Source: Candidatus Nitrosopumilus sp.
GTDB taxonomy: Archaea; Thermoproteota; Nitrososphaeria; Nitrososphaerales; Nitrosopumilaceae
Direction of reading: 5' to 3'
Length of the DNA: 64,000 bases
Assembly: GCA_029862085.1 (NCBI GenBank)
Contig: JAOTXZ010000002.1
Coordinates: 1 to 64,000, forward strand
The notes beneath the pieces were generated by a model. It did no database searches. It saw only the letters and a program-made list of their open reading frames with translations, and was not told the origin of the DNA. Below are positions 17,457 to 27,528 of the stretch, one piece after another (the first letter of the stretch is position 1; the number at the start of each line of letters is the position of its first letter). The position numbers were made by a program, and so were the translations under genes.

Positions 17457-18952
17457 ACAAAGGCATCAAGACCTGTTTTTTTTAATTTATTTTTTTGTAA
17501 TGTTTCAACCATCTTTTCACCCATAGATTTTGCTGCTGTCATCTTTCTTTTTCCAATCCAATAATATCTTTCATCTATTGTATCTTTGGCGATTAACACA
17601 ACAAGTTTTCCTGTATCTTTTCTACCAGTTCTTCCTCTTCTTTGAATAAAACGGATTGAGCTAGGAATGTTGTCATAAAAAATTACTTGATTAACTTCTG
17701 AAATATCCAATCCTTCTTCACCTACTCGAGTTGCAACTAGCACCCTAAATTCTCCGTCTCTAAATTTTTGAACAGTCTCAATCTGTTTTTTTTGCTTTAA
17801 TCCAGTTTCGCCAGCTTTACCAATTAAAATCCCTGCAGGAATCCCTATTTCATTTAATTTCTTAAAAATAACGTCCACCGAGTCTCGATAACTTGAAAAT
17901 ATCAGGGCCTTTCCATTAATTTTGTGGAGAATTTCTTCTAGTTTTTGAATTTTGGGATGTTCTACCCCTTTTGATTGGGCCTCTTTTGCAAGATGTACGG
18001 CTCGAGTAAAATTTGGATCAATTTCAAATAATTCTTTTACTCCTGCTCCTTTTTTCGCTTGGGCTCGTTCACAGAATTTTAAAAATGGCGTAACCCCATG
18101 TGCTTCAAACATGGTTAGTGCATAGTGGATTCGAATTGCTGTAAACAGTGGCTTTGCACATCTTTTGTTTTGGCGTAACACGAATTGCCTTACCCGTAGT
18201 AATGCGGACAAGGATTGTTGTCCGTTTAATTGAAGTCCATTTTTTTTCAAAATTTCATATCTTTCATCTAAGGCTAGTTTCAATAGAGTCTGTATGCTCT
18301 TCATCTCCGGGGTGAGTTCGACGTTTATCCATTCAGTATTTGTTTCTTGAATGTATGGTTTAACATCGGGGCTATCTTCAGTTCTCTCAGCTACCGTAGA
18401 AATGTTTAATCTGGTAAGAATTTCAGTTGCCTTTTCTTTTTCGCTAGGCAAGGTTGCAGTCATTCCTAAAATGCGGATATCATGATTTGCAAATCGTTCT
18501 GCTATTCCAGAATAAGCATAATCCCCTACAGTTCTGTGTACTTCGTCAAATATCACCAAACCAAATTGATTAGGAGATACAATTTGCCTATCTAGATCAT
18601 TTTTTGTAATTTCTGGCGTTGCACAAATCACACTATTATTCCAAAGTTTGGTTCTTTTTTGCACGGTATCTTCTCCGGTGATTAAAGATATGTCCTCAAT
18701 TGTGAGATTATTTTTTAGAAATTCATAATGTTGGTTTACAAGAACCCTCGTTGGAGCTAAAAATAACACTCCTTTACCTTTGGCAAGATATTCAGAAATT
18801 ACCTGTAATGCGATTGCTGTTTTACCCAACCCTGTTGGTAAAACTACAATACAATTTTCTTGAATTGCTTGATTTGCGAGATTTACCTGATAATCTCGTT
18901 TCTCTATCGAGTTTTTTTCAATGTATTTTTTATCAATATGTACTAAAGTCAT
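17453..18952 (-). CDS. Hef/FANCM-like superfamily 2 helicase
   Basis: 'VVLPTGLGKTAIALQVISEYLAKGKGVLFLAPTRVLVNQHYEF', 'FDEVHRTVGDYAY', 'GMTATLPS', 'RVGEEGLDISEVNQVIFYD', 'QRRGRTGR'. No C-terminal ERCC4 nuclease domain seen. Confidence 0.88.
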   Translation of the reverse strand: MTLVHIDKKYIEKNSIEKRDYQVNLANQAIQENCIVVLPTGLGKTAIALQVISEYLAKGKGVLFLAPTRVLVNQHYEFLKNNLTIEDISLITGEDTVQKRTKLWNNSVICATPEITKNDLDRQIVSPNQFGLVIFDEVHRTVGDYAYSGIAERFANHDIRILGMTATLPSEKEKATEILTRLNISTVAERTEDSPDVKPYIQETNTEWINVELTPEMKSIQTLLKLALDERYEILKKNGLQLNGQQSLSALLRVRQFVLRQNKRCAKPLFTAIRIHYALTMFEAHGVTPFLKFCERAQAKKGAGVKELFEIDPNFTRAVHLAKEAQSKGVEHPKIQKLEEILHKINGKALIFSSYRDSVDVIFKKLNEIGIPAGILIGKAGETGLKQKKQIETVQKFRDGEFRVLVATRVGEEGLDISEVNQVIFYDNIPSSIRFIQRRGRTGRKDTGKLVVLIAKDTIDERYYWIGKRKMTAAKSMGEKMVETLQKNKLKKTGLDAFV

Positions 18953-19300
18953 TTTTGTATGATTTTGAACCTCGTTTTATTGATTTTATGCTTTCGTGTA
19001 GTGCAGGGTTGACAAATGAATGATTACTATTTGTTTTTATTGAAAAACCAAGCCTAACTATGCTAAAAAAGTGACAAAATTCATGTTTTAATCGTATTTT
19101 TGAACATAGACAAAATCCAAACAGTTCAGGCAAATTAAAAATTCTGATTCAATTTTATAATTTTATTCTTAGTCATCTAACTCTGATATGAGAATTATTT
19201 AAATTTCCTCTGAATATTTCATTTGAGAGATCGTTAAGCTATCAGAAAATAAATTTTGGTTTAAGCAAACTTTTAACTTAATATTAAATTATAAAATAAT

Positions 19301-19531
19301 GTGGATGAAAAAGAAGAAGATAAATCAGAAGAATCTTTTCGCAAGCATTTAGTATTTTACAAAAAACTAAACAAGAAAATTTCAGACATTCATGAGGAAA
19401 TTCAAGTTACCGGAGATGCAAATATCTTAAGACATCTTAACGAAAGGATAGAGGCCATTGAACAAGACCAGACAAGAATTAGAAAAATGTTTCCAGCAAC
19501 AGATGATGAAACTTGGAAAAATCTAAATTAG
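19301..19531 (+). CDS. Small charged hypothetical protein
   Basis: 76-aa ORF in otherwise non-coding space; coding-like composition. Confidence 0.5.
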   Translation: MDEKEEDKSEESFRKHLVFYKKLNKKISDIHEEIQVTGDANILRHLNERIEAIEQDQTRIRKMFPATDDETWKNLN

Positions 19532-19558
19532 TTATAAAAAATTAAAAAAAAAGAACCG

Positions 19559-19747
19559 CTACTCTAACTTTTTCTTTGCTTTGTTAATCATTGCAGTCTC
19601 TTCTCTAAGATGTTTTTTCAACAAACGCTCATGATCTTTTTTATGTACACTGTATGCTTTGTTAAGAGTTGTTTTTGTTTTTGCTCTTTTCACGGCGTTT
19701 TGAAATTTTCTATGAATGACGCTTACTTCTGCTGTATAGCTTGCCAT
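19559..19747 (-). CDS. Small basic helical hypothetical protein
   Basis: 62 aa, 'AVKRAKTKTTLNKAYSVHKKDHERLLKKHLREETAMINKAKKKLE'; strongly biased coding composition. Confidence 0.55.
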   Translation of the reverse strand: MASYTAEVSVIHRKFQNAVKRAKTKTTLNKAYSVHKKDHERLLKKHLREETAMINKAKKKLE

Positions 19748-19898
19748 AATTTTGTCTTTATTAACTTACTAAAGAAGATTGTGTACAAATCAATCATGGT
19801 TGAAACTAGTGGTCGATCAGAGAAATATTATCTGATAACTTGAGATTCAAAACCTAAAATTAACGAATTCATATATTGCACAAATAATTTGTCCATGT

Positions 19899-20426
19899 AT
19901 GAGTAAGTCTTTTGCTAGGCCTGATTGGGATGAATATTTTATGCTGCAAGCAGAACTGGCAAAACTTCGTTCAAACTGTTTAACCAGACAAGTAGGGGCA
20001 GTTATCGTACGCAATCATAGACAACTAGCCACAGGGTATAATGGAACTCCTCCAGGCATAAAAAACTGCTTTGATGGTGGATGTAAAAGATGCCAATTAA
20101 GGATGGAAGGAAAAATTGAATCTGGCGCTTCTTTGGATAGATGTCTTTGCAATCATGCAGAAGCCAATGCAATAATGCATTGTGCAATCCTTGGAATAGA
20201 AGCAGGTGTCGAAGGTGCAATTTTGTATACTACTTTTGTACCCTGTCTGGAATGCACAAAAATGGCAATAACAATAGGGATTAGAAAATTTGTATGTCTT
20301 GATTCGTACCCTGAAACAGATTTTGAATTATTAAAAGAGGCTGGAGTAGAAGTTGTAAAATTAGACAAAAATAATATTTCAAAATGGGCACAAGAACTTG
20401 TCAACAAATATGATGGTTCTTCTTAG
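19899..20426 (+). CDS. dCMP/cytidine deaminase family protein
   Basis: 'CNHAEANAI' (HAE) plus 'PCLECTKMAI' (PCxxC) zinc site; 'TRQVGAVIVRN'. Confidence 0.92.
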   Translation: MSKSFARPDWDEYFMLQAELAKLRSNCLTRQVGAVIVRNHRQLATGYNGTPPGIKNCFDGGCKRCQLRMEGKIESGASLDRCLCNHAEANAIMHCAILGIEAGVEGAILYTTFVPCLECTKMAITIGIRKFVCLDSYPETDFELLKEAGVEVVKLDKNNISKWAQELVNKYDGSS

Positions 20427-20434
20427 GTGATTTT

Positions 20435-22993
20435 ATGCAAGTTGAGGTAACTAAACCGGAAAAAATTTCTTCAATGCCTCCCTCAATGCTAGTATCTGCA
20501 ACATATAACAACACAACAAGATCTGCTGTTTTAAAATTCTATGAACCAAATTCTCAAAAATTGATTTTATGGTTTGATGAAACCGGACACAAACCATATT
20601 GTTATTCTAAACTGAATCCAGACGAGTTAGAATTTCTAAAAGAGAGAGATGATATTTTAAAAATTGAAAAAGTAAAACGTCAAGATTTAATTAAAGATGA
20701 ACCTGTCGAAATGTCAAAAATTACGGTATCAGATCCTCTAGCAATTGGAGGTACTACTGGCGAAAAAAGTATTAGAAATGTAATAGAGACCTGGGAGTCT
20801 GATATAAAATATTATGAAAACTATCTATATGATAGGTCACTCATAATTGGAAAATATTATGAAATTGTTGATGGAAAAATAAAGCCACATGATTTGGAAA
20901 TTTCCGATGAAGTAAAAATCGCTCTAAAGAGCTTACTTTGGGATAAAGTCGATAGTGAGAGTATGGTGGATTCCAACGAATTCAAGGAATGCATTACCAA
21001 TTGGGCAGAATTGTTAAACCAACCAATTCCCAAAATCAAACGTCTAAGTGTAGATATAGAAGTTGAGGCTGAAATAGGCCGAATTCCAGATGCAAAAATA
21101 GCTGAAAAAACGGTTACTGCTATAGGGCTCAAGGGAACAGATGGGTTTGACCAAATTTTTGTCTTGAGGACACAAGATACTGAAGAAGGGAAAAATGAAC
21201 TAGATGAAAATATCAAGGTTGTTTTTTATGAAAAAGATAAAGAAAAAGAAATGATCTTTGATGCTTTTAAAATAATGGAATCATTTCCTTTTGTTTTAAC
21301 ATACAATGGTGATGATTTCGATTTACCCTATCTTTACAATAGAGCTGAAAGATTAGGGATTAAAAAAAAAGATAATCCACTTTACATGATGAGGGATTCT
21401 GCCACATTAAAACATGGTGTACATTTGGATTTGTATCGAACTCTTTCGAATCGCTCTTTTCAAATTTATGCATTTAGTCAATCTTATACCGATTTTTCAT
21501 TAAACAGTGTTTCAAAAGCGCTTTTAGGAAAAGAAAAAATTGATTATGGAATAGAATTATCTGATCTTAATCTTTACCAAACCGCAAAGTACTGTTACAA
21601 TGATGCATTGATAACATATGAACTCACAAGCTTTAACCATGATCTTTTGATGAATTTACTTGTAATAATTGCAAGAATTGGTCGAATGCCAATTGATGAT
21701 ATTGCAAGACTCGGAGTGTCTCAATGGATTAGGAGCTTGCTTTATTATGAGCACCGACAGAGAAATGCCTTAATTCCAAAAAGGGAAGAGTTACAGAAAA
21801 GATCAGAGGGTGTAATGTCTGATGCAGTAATTAAGGATAAAAAATATCGGGGAGGATTAGTTGTTGATCCAAAAGAGGGAATTCATTTTGATGTTGTTGT
21901 GATGGATTTTGCTAGCCTGTATCCAAGTATAATTAAAGTAAAAAATCTATCTTACGAAACAGTTCGATGTTCTCATGAGGATTGTAAGAAAAACACAATA
22001 CCTCAAACCAATCACTGGATGTGCTCAAAACGTAATGGGCTTACCTCTATAATTATTGGATCTTTGCGAGATTTGAGGGTAAATTATTACAAAAGTCTTT
22101 CAAAAAAAGAAACCCTGTCAGAAGAACAAAGACAGCAATATACAGTAACAAGTCAAGCGCTCAAAGTAATTTTAAATGCCAGCTATGGCGTAATGGGCGC
22201 TGAAATATTTCCATTATATTTTCTTCCTGCAGCAGAGGCTACAACGGCTATAGGGAGATACACAATTCTTGAAACAATCAAAAAATGTGAAACAATTGGA
22301 GTTGAAGTTTTGTATGGAGATACAGATTCTATCTTTGTCAAAAATCCATCTGAGGAGCAAATCCAAAAAGTAATCGAGCAGGCAAAAATAGACCATGGGG
22401 TAGATTTGGAAATTGACAAGGTATATCGTTATTGTGTCCTAAGCAATAGAAAGAAAAATTATCTAGGTGTAACAAAAACAGGAAAAGTAGATGTAAAGGG
22501 ACTAACTGGAAAAAAGTCACATACTCCAGCGTTTATAAAAAATTTATTTTATGAACTACTAGATATTTTATCCAAAGTTCAGACAATGGATGATTTTGAA
22601 CGAGCAAAAAACCAAATTAGTGAAAAAATTGCCAACTGTGCTAAAAAGCTTGAAGACAAGGAAATTCCTCTTGAGGAATTAACCTTTAACGTAATGATAA
22701 GTAAATCTCCTTCAGAATATGTAAAAACCATTCCTCAACACATTAGAGCTGCAAGACAACTCGAATCAATCCGGCAGTTAAAAAAAGGTGATAAAATTTC
22801 CTACGTCAAAATTTTGAATAAACCAGGAGTAAAACCCTTAGAGTTGGCCAAAAAAGAAGAGATTGACTCTAAAAAATATATGGAATTCATGGAATCTACA
22901 TTAGATCAAATTACATCGTCGATGGATATGGATTTTGATGTTATTCTTGGAAAACCAAAACAGACTGGACTAGATGAATTTTTTTGGAGTTAG
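20435..22993 (+). CDS. polB: Family B DNA polymerase
   Basis: 'RLSVDIEVEAE' exo motif, 'VVMDFASLYPSII' motif A, 'LKVILNASYGVMG' motif B, 'LYGDTDSIFVK' motif C. Confidence 0.96.
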   Translation: MQVEVTKPEKISSMPPSMLVSATYNNTTRSAVLKFYEPNSQKLILWFDETGHKPYCYSKLNPDELEFLKERDDILKIEKVKRQDLIKDEPVEMSKITVSDPLAIGGTTGEKSIRNVIETWESDIKYYENYLYDRSLIIGKYYEIVDGKIKPHDLEISDEVKIALKSLLWDKVDSESMVDSNEFKECITNWAELLNQPIPKIKRLSVDIEVEAEIGRIPDAKIAEKTVTAIGLKGTDGFDQIFVLRTQDTEEGKNELDENIKVVFYEKDKEKEMIFDAFKIMESFPFVLTYNGDDFDLPYLYNRAERLGIKKKDNPLYMMRDSATLKHGVHLDLYRTLSNRSFQIYAFSQSYTDFSLNSVSKALLGKEKIDYGIELSDLNLYQTAKYCYNDALITYELTSFNHDLLMNLLVIIARIGRMPIDDIARLGVSQWIRSLLYYEHRQRNALIPKREELQKRSEGVMSDAVIKDKKYRGGLVVDPKEGIHFDVVVMDFASLYPSIIKVKNLSYETVRCSHEDCKKNTIPQTNHWMCSKRNGLTSIIIGSLRDLRVNYYKSLSKKETLSEEQRQQYTVTSQALKVILNASYGVMGAEIFPLYFLPAAEATTAIGRYTILETIKKCETIGVEVLYGDTDSIFVKNPSEEQIQKVIEQAKIDHGVDLEIDKVYRYCVLSNRKKNYLGVTKTGKVDVKGLTGKKSHTPAFIKNLFYELLDILSKVQTMDDFERAKNQISEKIANCAKKLEDKEIPLEELTFNVMISKSPSEYVKTIPQHIRAARQLESIRQLKKGDKISYVKILNKPGVKPLELAKKEEIDSKKYMEFMESTLDQITSSMDMDFDVILGKPKQTGLDEFFWS

Positions 22994-23004
22994 TTTAAGA
23001 AATA

Positions 23005-23286
23005 ATGGAAGTCGATGGTATTTTCCTAACAATTTTGGGAACGCTTGCAGGAATTTTGATTCTTTCAGGCTGGGTTGAGCAAATAATTAAAGGTTACAAA
23101 ACAAAAAGTCTAAAAGATGTTTCCAAATATTTGATGATTTTAATTTCAGCTGGGGCCGCATTATGGCTCCTTTATGGAATTATTGTAAATGATGTTTTTA
23201 TCATAGGGACAAATCTTGCAGCAATCGTTCTAATGATTACTGTTTTAATAATGAAAAAAAGGTATGACAAAGAGAATACTCGTTAA
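23005..23286 (+). CDS. SemiSWEET/PQ-loop family small transporter
   Basis: 93 aa, three hydrophobic helices: 'LTILGTLAGILILSGWVEQIIKGYKTKSLKDVSKYLMILISAGAALWLLYGIIVND'. Confidence 0.8.
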   Translation: MEVDGIFLTILGTLAGILILSGWVEQIIKGYKTKSLKDVSKYLMILISAGAALWLLYGIIVNDVFIIGTNLAAIVLMITVLIMKKRYDKENTR

Positions 23287-23332
23287 TTTTCTAATCAAGG
23301 GTTAAATAGAATACAGAAATTTTCAAAAGAAG

Positions 23333-23989
23333 ATGTTCATAATTAATTGTAAAAATTATGAAGAAATAGCTGGCAATAAGATTATCAAATTTGTGAAAAT
23401 TGTTGAAAAAATTTCAAAAAAATATAAGGTAAAAATTGCAGTGGCCCCACCTCAACACCTTGTTGGTTTGGTCTCAAATAGTTCGATTCCAATTCTGGCC
23501 CAGCATGTAGATGTATCAAAAGTGGGTAGTACAACTGGATTTATAGTTCCAGAACTTCTAAAAAAATCTGGAATTAGCGGATCTTTGATTAATCATAGCG
23601 AACATCGAATTTCTACCAAAGATATTACACATCTAGTGGCGAAATTACGTGAGCTAAAGATGATCTCTATTTTATGTGTAAAGGATGTGGCTGAGGCAAA
23701 AAAATATGCAAAATTAAATCCGGATTATATAGCTATTGAACCACCGGAATTAATTGGTTCAGGAAAAGCTGTGTCAAAAGAAAAACCTGACTTGATAATA
23801 AAGGCCGTAAATGCGGTAAAAAGTGCCAAAAATAAAACAAAATTACTATGTGGTGCAGGAATTGTTTCTGGAGAAGATGTATCCAAGGCATCAGAACTCG
23901 GCTCTCAAGGAATTTTAGTGGCAAGCGGAATTATCAAAGCGAAAAGTTGGACAAATAAGATTAGTGAGTTTGCCAAGGCACTAATCTAG
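23333..23989 (+). CDS. tpiA: Triosephosphate isomerase (archaeal type)
   Basis: 'INCKNYEE', 'VAPPQHLVGLV', 'LINHSEHRI', 'YIAIEPPELIGSGKAVSKEKP', 'LCGAGI'. Confidence 0.93.
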   Translation: MFIINCKNYEEIAGNKIIKFVKIVEKISKKYKVKIAVAPPQHLVGLVSNSSIPILAQHVDVSKVGSTTGFIVPELLKKSGISGSLINHSEHRISTKDITHLVAKLRELKMISILCVKDVAEAKKYAKLNPDYIAIEPPELIGSGKAVSKEKPDLIIKAVNAVKSAKNKTKLLCGAGIVSGEDVSKASELGSQGILVASGIIKAKSWTNKISEFAKALI

Positions 23990-24092
23990 TTTGTATAATT
24001 AACATAATTTTGATCTGATTAAATTTCAGTAAACTATGAGTTAATCTTTAGCAAATAAAATCATTAAAATCAAATTTCGCACAAACAATTCT

Positions 24093-24188
24093 ATGAGAAA
24101 TCGAATAATATGTTCAGAATGTAGAATGGTACTTGAAACTAGATCCGAACGAAGCATTCAGAAATGCGAAGGCTGTCAACTTTGCTAA
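24093..24188 (+). CDS. 31-aa four-Cys zinc-ribbon microprotein (absent from ORF track)
   Basis: MRNRIICSECRMVLETRSERSIQKCEGCQLC: CxxC-x14-CxxC. Confidence 0.5.
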   Translation: MRNRIICSECRMVLETRSERSIQKCEGCQLC

Positions 24189-24255
24189 AAAATTGAAAAT
24201 CCACTGATGGACCAAATTTTTTCTTTCAAATTAGTTTAAATTCCTCTAATTTTGA

Positions 24256-26922
24256 TTGGATTACCTAGATAAGAAAATGAAAGAAATTTACTTTTTTGAC
24301 GAAGGCGATGGGAAAAATAAAAAACTCCTTGGTGGCAAAGGGGCTGGTTTGTGCGAAATGACCCGACTAAAGTTACCTGTTCCTCCTGGTTTTGTAATTA
24401 CTACTGAGGTATGCAACAAATACTATGAAAATAACAAAAAATTACCAAAATCTCTAATTCCAGGAATTAAAAAAAATATTGCGAAAATTGAAAAAAAGAC
24501 TGGAAAAAAATGGAACTCAAAGTCAAATCCTCTCCTAGTTTCAGTTAGATCTGGAGCAGCAATTTCTATGCCAGGAATGATGGATACCATTTTGAATTTA
24601 GGGTTAAATGTAGAAACAGTAGAGGGTCTTGCAAATCAAACCAAAAATCCACGATTCTCATGGGATTCGTATAGGCGATTTATCCAATTATTTGGAAAAG
24701 TAGTCTTTGGCATAAATGACGAGAAATTTAATCACGTTTTAGATTCTGCAAAAAGTAAGCAAGGAATAACTGATGACGCTAAACTAAGTGTAGAATCACT
24801 ACAAAAAATTGTAACCGAATACAAAAAAATTTGTGAAGAAAATACAAAAAGAAAATTTCCTGATGCACCTAATGAACAATTAGAACTAGCAATTGAGGCA
24901 GTATTCAAAAGCTGGATGGGTGAAAGAGCTGTTGTTTATCGAGAAAAGAACGGGATTACAAAAGACATTGCAAATGGAACTGCAGTAAATGTTGTCACCA
25001 TGGTCTTTGGAAACAAGGGCGATGATAGTGCAACAGGGGTTGTATTTACCAGAAATGGAAGTAATGGTAAAAGAGAGATTGAAGGTGAATATCTCTTAAA
25101 TGCACAAGGTGAAGATGTTGTTGCAGGAGTCCGAACAGGAAAGAATGTAGATTTATTAAAAAAAGAGATGCCAAAGTCTCACAAAGAACTAATTAATGCA
25201 TGTGCCAAATTAGAAAAACATTTCAGAGAACCACAAGATATTGAATTTACTATAGAACAAGGAAAATTCTACCTATTGCAAACAAGAACAGCGAAGATGA
25301 GTGCAGGTGCACTTGTAAAGACATCCGTAGACATGGTTAAAGAAAAACTAATTGATAAAAATAGAGCATTAACAAGAATTCCTGCCCAACAATTAGAAGC
25401 ATTGTTGCATAGAACAATGGATGAGTCAAAGATCAAAGAACATAAACAAATGGCAAAGGGAATAGCAGCCTCACCAGGAGCTGCTAGCGGAATCGCAATT
25501 TTTGATGTAAAAAAAGCCATTGAGTTAGGTGAGGCAGGAAAGAAAGTCATCTTGATTAGAAAAGAGACAAAACCAGAAGATGTTCCTGCATTTTTTTCAG
25601 CAGAAGGAATTTTGACTAGCCTTGGAGGAAAGTCATCCCACGCTGCAATTGTATCAAGAGGTATGGGTAAACCATGTATTGTAGGATGTGCAGAATTAAA
25701 AATTGATTATGACAATAAAACATGTACTGCCAATGAAATAACTGTAAAAGAGGAAGACATGATATCCATAGATGGTAGCGTAGGGACTGTGTTACTTGGG
25801 GATGTTCCGACCGTGGAACCAAAAGTAACAAAAGATTTTCAGACTATTCTAAGTTGGGCTCAAAAAGCAAAAGAATTAGGAATTCGTGCAAATGCAGATA
25901 CTCCAGATGCTGCAAAACTTGCAAGACAGTATGGCGCACAAGGAATTGGATTGTGTAGAACAGAACGAATGTTTAACGAGACTGACAGGATTGGACTATT
26001 TGTTGAAATGATAATGGCACAGACATTAGATGAAAGAAAACAAGTTCTCAAGAAATTACAAGAACTGCAAAAAAGTGACTTTATTGGAATCTTAAAAGCA
26101 ATGGAAGGATACAAGGTTACAATTAGACTGTTAGACCCGCCACTACACGAATTCTTGCCAAATCCCGAGGAACTAATGAATAAAATTTACAAGGAAAATG
26201 ACCACAGCGACAAAACTAAACGAGTTTTAGATAGAGCACGCGAACTAGCTGAAGTTAATCCGATGATGGGACATAGAGGTGTTAGAGTTGGAATCACATA
26301 TCCAGAAATTTACCGAATGCAGATAACAGCATTGTTTGAGGCAGCAGCAGACCTTGCAAAAAGAAAAGTAAATGCAAAGCCACAGATAATGATTCCCCAG
26401 ATTGGAAGTTTAGCAGAATTAAACTATATAAAGTCAATTTATGACGAGGTCAAAAAACAGATGCAACAAAAATACAAAATGAAATTTAAGATTAATTTTG
26501 GAACAATGTTGGAAGTGGTTCGTGCATGTCTTACCTCCGATGAATTGGTAAACACTGCAGAATTTTTCAGCTTTGGAACAAACGATTTGACACAAGCAGT
26601 ATTTAGCTTTAGCAGGGAAGATGCAGAAGGAAAATTCCTTCCTGAATATATGGAAAAAGAGCTCTTAGAGATCAGCCCATTCCAATCAATTGATGTTAAT
26701 GGTGTAGGCCATCTAATGAAAATTGGAATTAAACAAGGAAGAGATGTAAAAAAAGACTTGGAGATTGGCATATGTGGAGAACATGGAGGAGATCCAAATT
26801 CCATTAAATTCTGTCATTCTGCTGGAGTTTCTTATGTGAGTGCATCACCACACAGAATTCCTATTGCGATTGTTGCAGCAGCGCAGGCAGCAATTGAGCA
26901 GCGAAAAACCAAATCCAGATAG
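24256..26922 (+). CDS. ppdK: Pyruvate, phosphate dikinase (start 24256 or ATG 24277)
   Basis: 'LLGGKGAGLCEMTRLKLPVPPGFVITTEVC', 'GGKSSHAAIVSRGMGKPCIVGC', 'GIGLCRTERMF', 'SFGTNDLTQ', 'GICGEHGGDP'. Confidence 0.96.
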   Translation: MDYLDKKMKEIYFFDEGDGKNKKLLGGKGAGLCEMTRLKLPVPPGFVITTEVCNKYYENNKKLPKSLIPGIKKNIAKIEKKTGKKWNSKSNPLLVSVRSGAAISMPGMMDTILNLGLNVETVEGLANQTKNPRFSWDSYRRFIQLFGKVVFGINDEKFNHVLDSAKSKQGITDDAKLSVESLQKIVTEYKKICEENTKRKFPDAPNEQLELAIEAVFKSWMGERAVVYREKNGITKDIANGTAVNVVTMVFGNKGDDSATGVVFTRNGSNGKREIEGEYLLNAQGEDVVAGVRTGKNVDLLKKEMPKSHKELINACAKLEKHFREPQDIEFTIEQGKFYLLQTRTAKMSAGALVKTSVDMVKEKLIDKNRALTRIPAQQLEALLHRTMDESKIKEHKQMAKGIAASPGAASGIAIFDVKKAIELGEAGKKVILIRKETKPEDVPAFFSAEGILTSLGGKSSHAAIVSRGMGKPCIVGCAELKIDYDNKTCTANEITVKEEDMISIDGSVGTVLLGDVPTVEPKVTKDFQTILSWAQKAKELGIRANADTPDAAKLARQYGAQGIGLCRTERMFNETDRIGLFVEMIMAQTLDERKQVLKKLQELQKSDFIGILKAMEGYKVTIRLLDPPLHEFLPNPEELMNKIYKENDHSDKTKRVLDRARELAEVNPMMGHRGVRVGITYPEIYRMQITALFEAAADLAKRKVNAKPQIMIPQIGSLAELNYIKSIYDEVKKQMQQKYKMKFKINFGTMLEVVRACLTSDELVNTAEFFSFGTNDLTQAVFSFSREDAEGKFLPEYMEKELLEISPFQSIDVNGVGHLMKIGIKQGRDVKKDLEIGICGEHGGDPNSIKFCHSAGVSYVSASPHRIPIAIVAAAQAAIEQRKTKSR

Positions 26923-26965
26923 TGATACCTATATTTTAAAACCCACTCCATTAATAGAAAATAAA

Positions 26966-27523
26966 ATGTTACCACGAATTGACTCTATAAAACAGATGAG
27001 AATAAAAATTGGAATTACTCAAAAAAAACTTGCTTCATTGACTGGAGTTAGTACATCGATGATTAATCAAATTGAATCTGGGCGAAGTCAACCAAGTTAT
27101 AACACCGCAAAAAAAATTTTTGATATTTTAGGAGACATGGAAGGAAAATCATCTTCTCACAATGCGGGAGATTTTTGTAGCAGGGATATTGTCAAATTAA
27201 AGCCCACCAATACTCTTCATGACGCAATAAAAAAAATGCACCAACTTTCAATTAGTCAAATTCCTGTGTTTGAAAACAATAAAGTTGTTGGTGTAGTCTC
27301 TGAGGATGGGATTGTAAAACATTTGGCAGATGTAGGCGAAGCTGAATTAAAAAAGGCAAAACTTTCTGATACTATGGAACCAATCCCGCCAATAGTTGAT
27401 TTTGATACTCCTGCAAATGTTTTGGTTCCTCTGATTAGATATTCAAAATGTATTCTAGTATCAAAAAAATCCAAAATTGTGGGTATTATTACTGCATCCG
27501 ATACATTGAAGATGATGGAATAA
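26966..27523 (+). CDS. HTH (XRE-like) regulator with tandem CBS domains
   Basis: 'RIKIGITQKKLASLTGVSTSMINQIESGRSQPSYNTAKKIFDIL' HTH. 'TLHDAIKKMHQLSISQIPVFENNKVVGVVSEDGIV' CBS. ATG 26966 preferred; the listed extension to 26840 lies inside ppdK. Confidence 0.88.
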   Translation: MLPRIDSIKQMRIKIGITQKKLASLTGVSTSMINQIESGRSQPSYNTAKKIFDILGDMEGKSSSHNAGDFCSRDIVKLKPTNTLHDAIKKMHQLSISQIPVFENNKVVGVVSEDGIVKHLADVGEAELKKAKLSDTMEPIPPIVDFDTPANVLVPLIRYSKCILVSKKSKIVGIITASDTLKMME

Positions 27524-27528
27524 AAAAA

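Noticed and set aside
19559-19843. Plus-strand ORF 19610-19843 (77 aa, Phe/Cys-rich)
   Set aside because: It is antisense to the more plausible basic 62-aa minus-strand protein and has atypical composition.
26840-26965. N-terminal extension of the HTH-CBS ORF overlapping ppdK ('MHHHTEFLLRLLQQRRQQLSSEKPN')
   Set aside because: It is the out-of-frame reading of the ppdK 3' end; ATG 26966 gives the natural HTH start.
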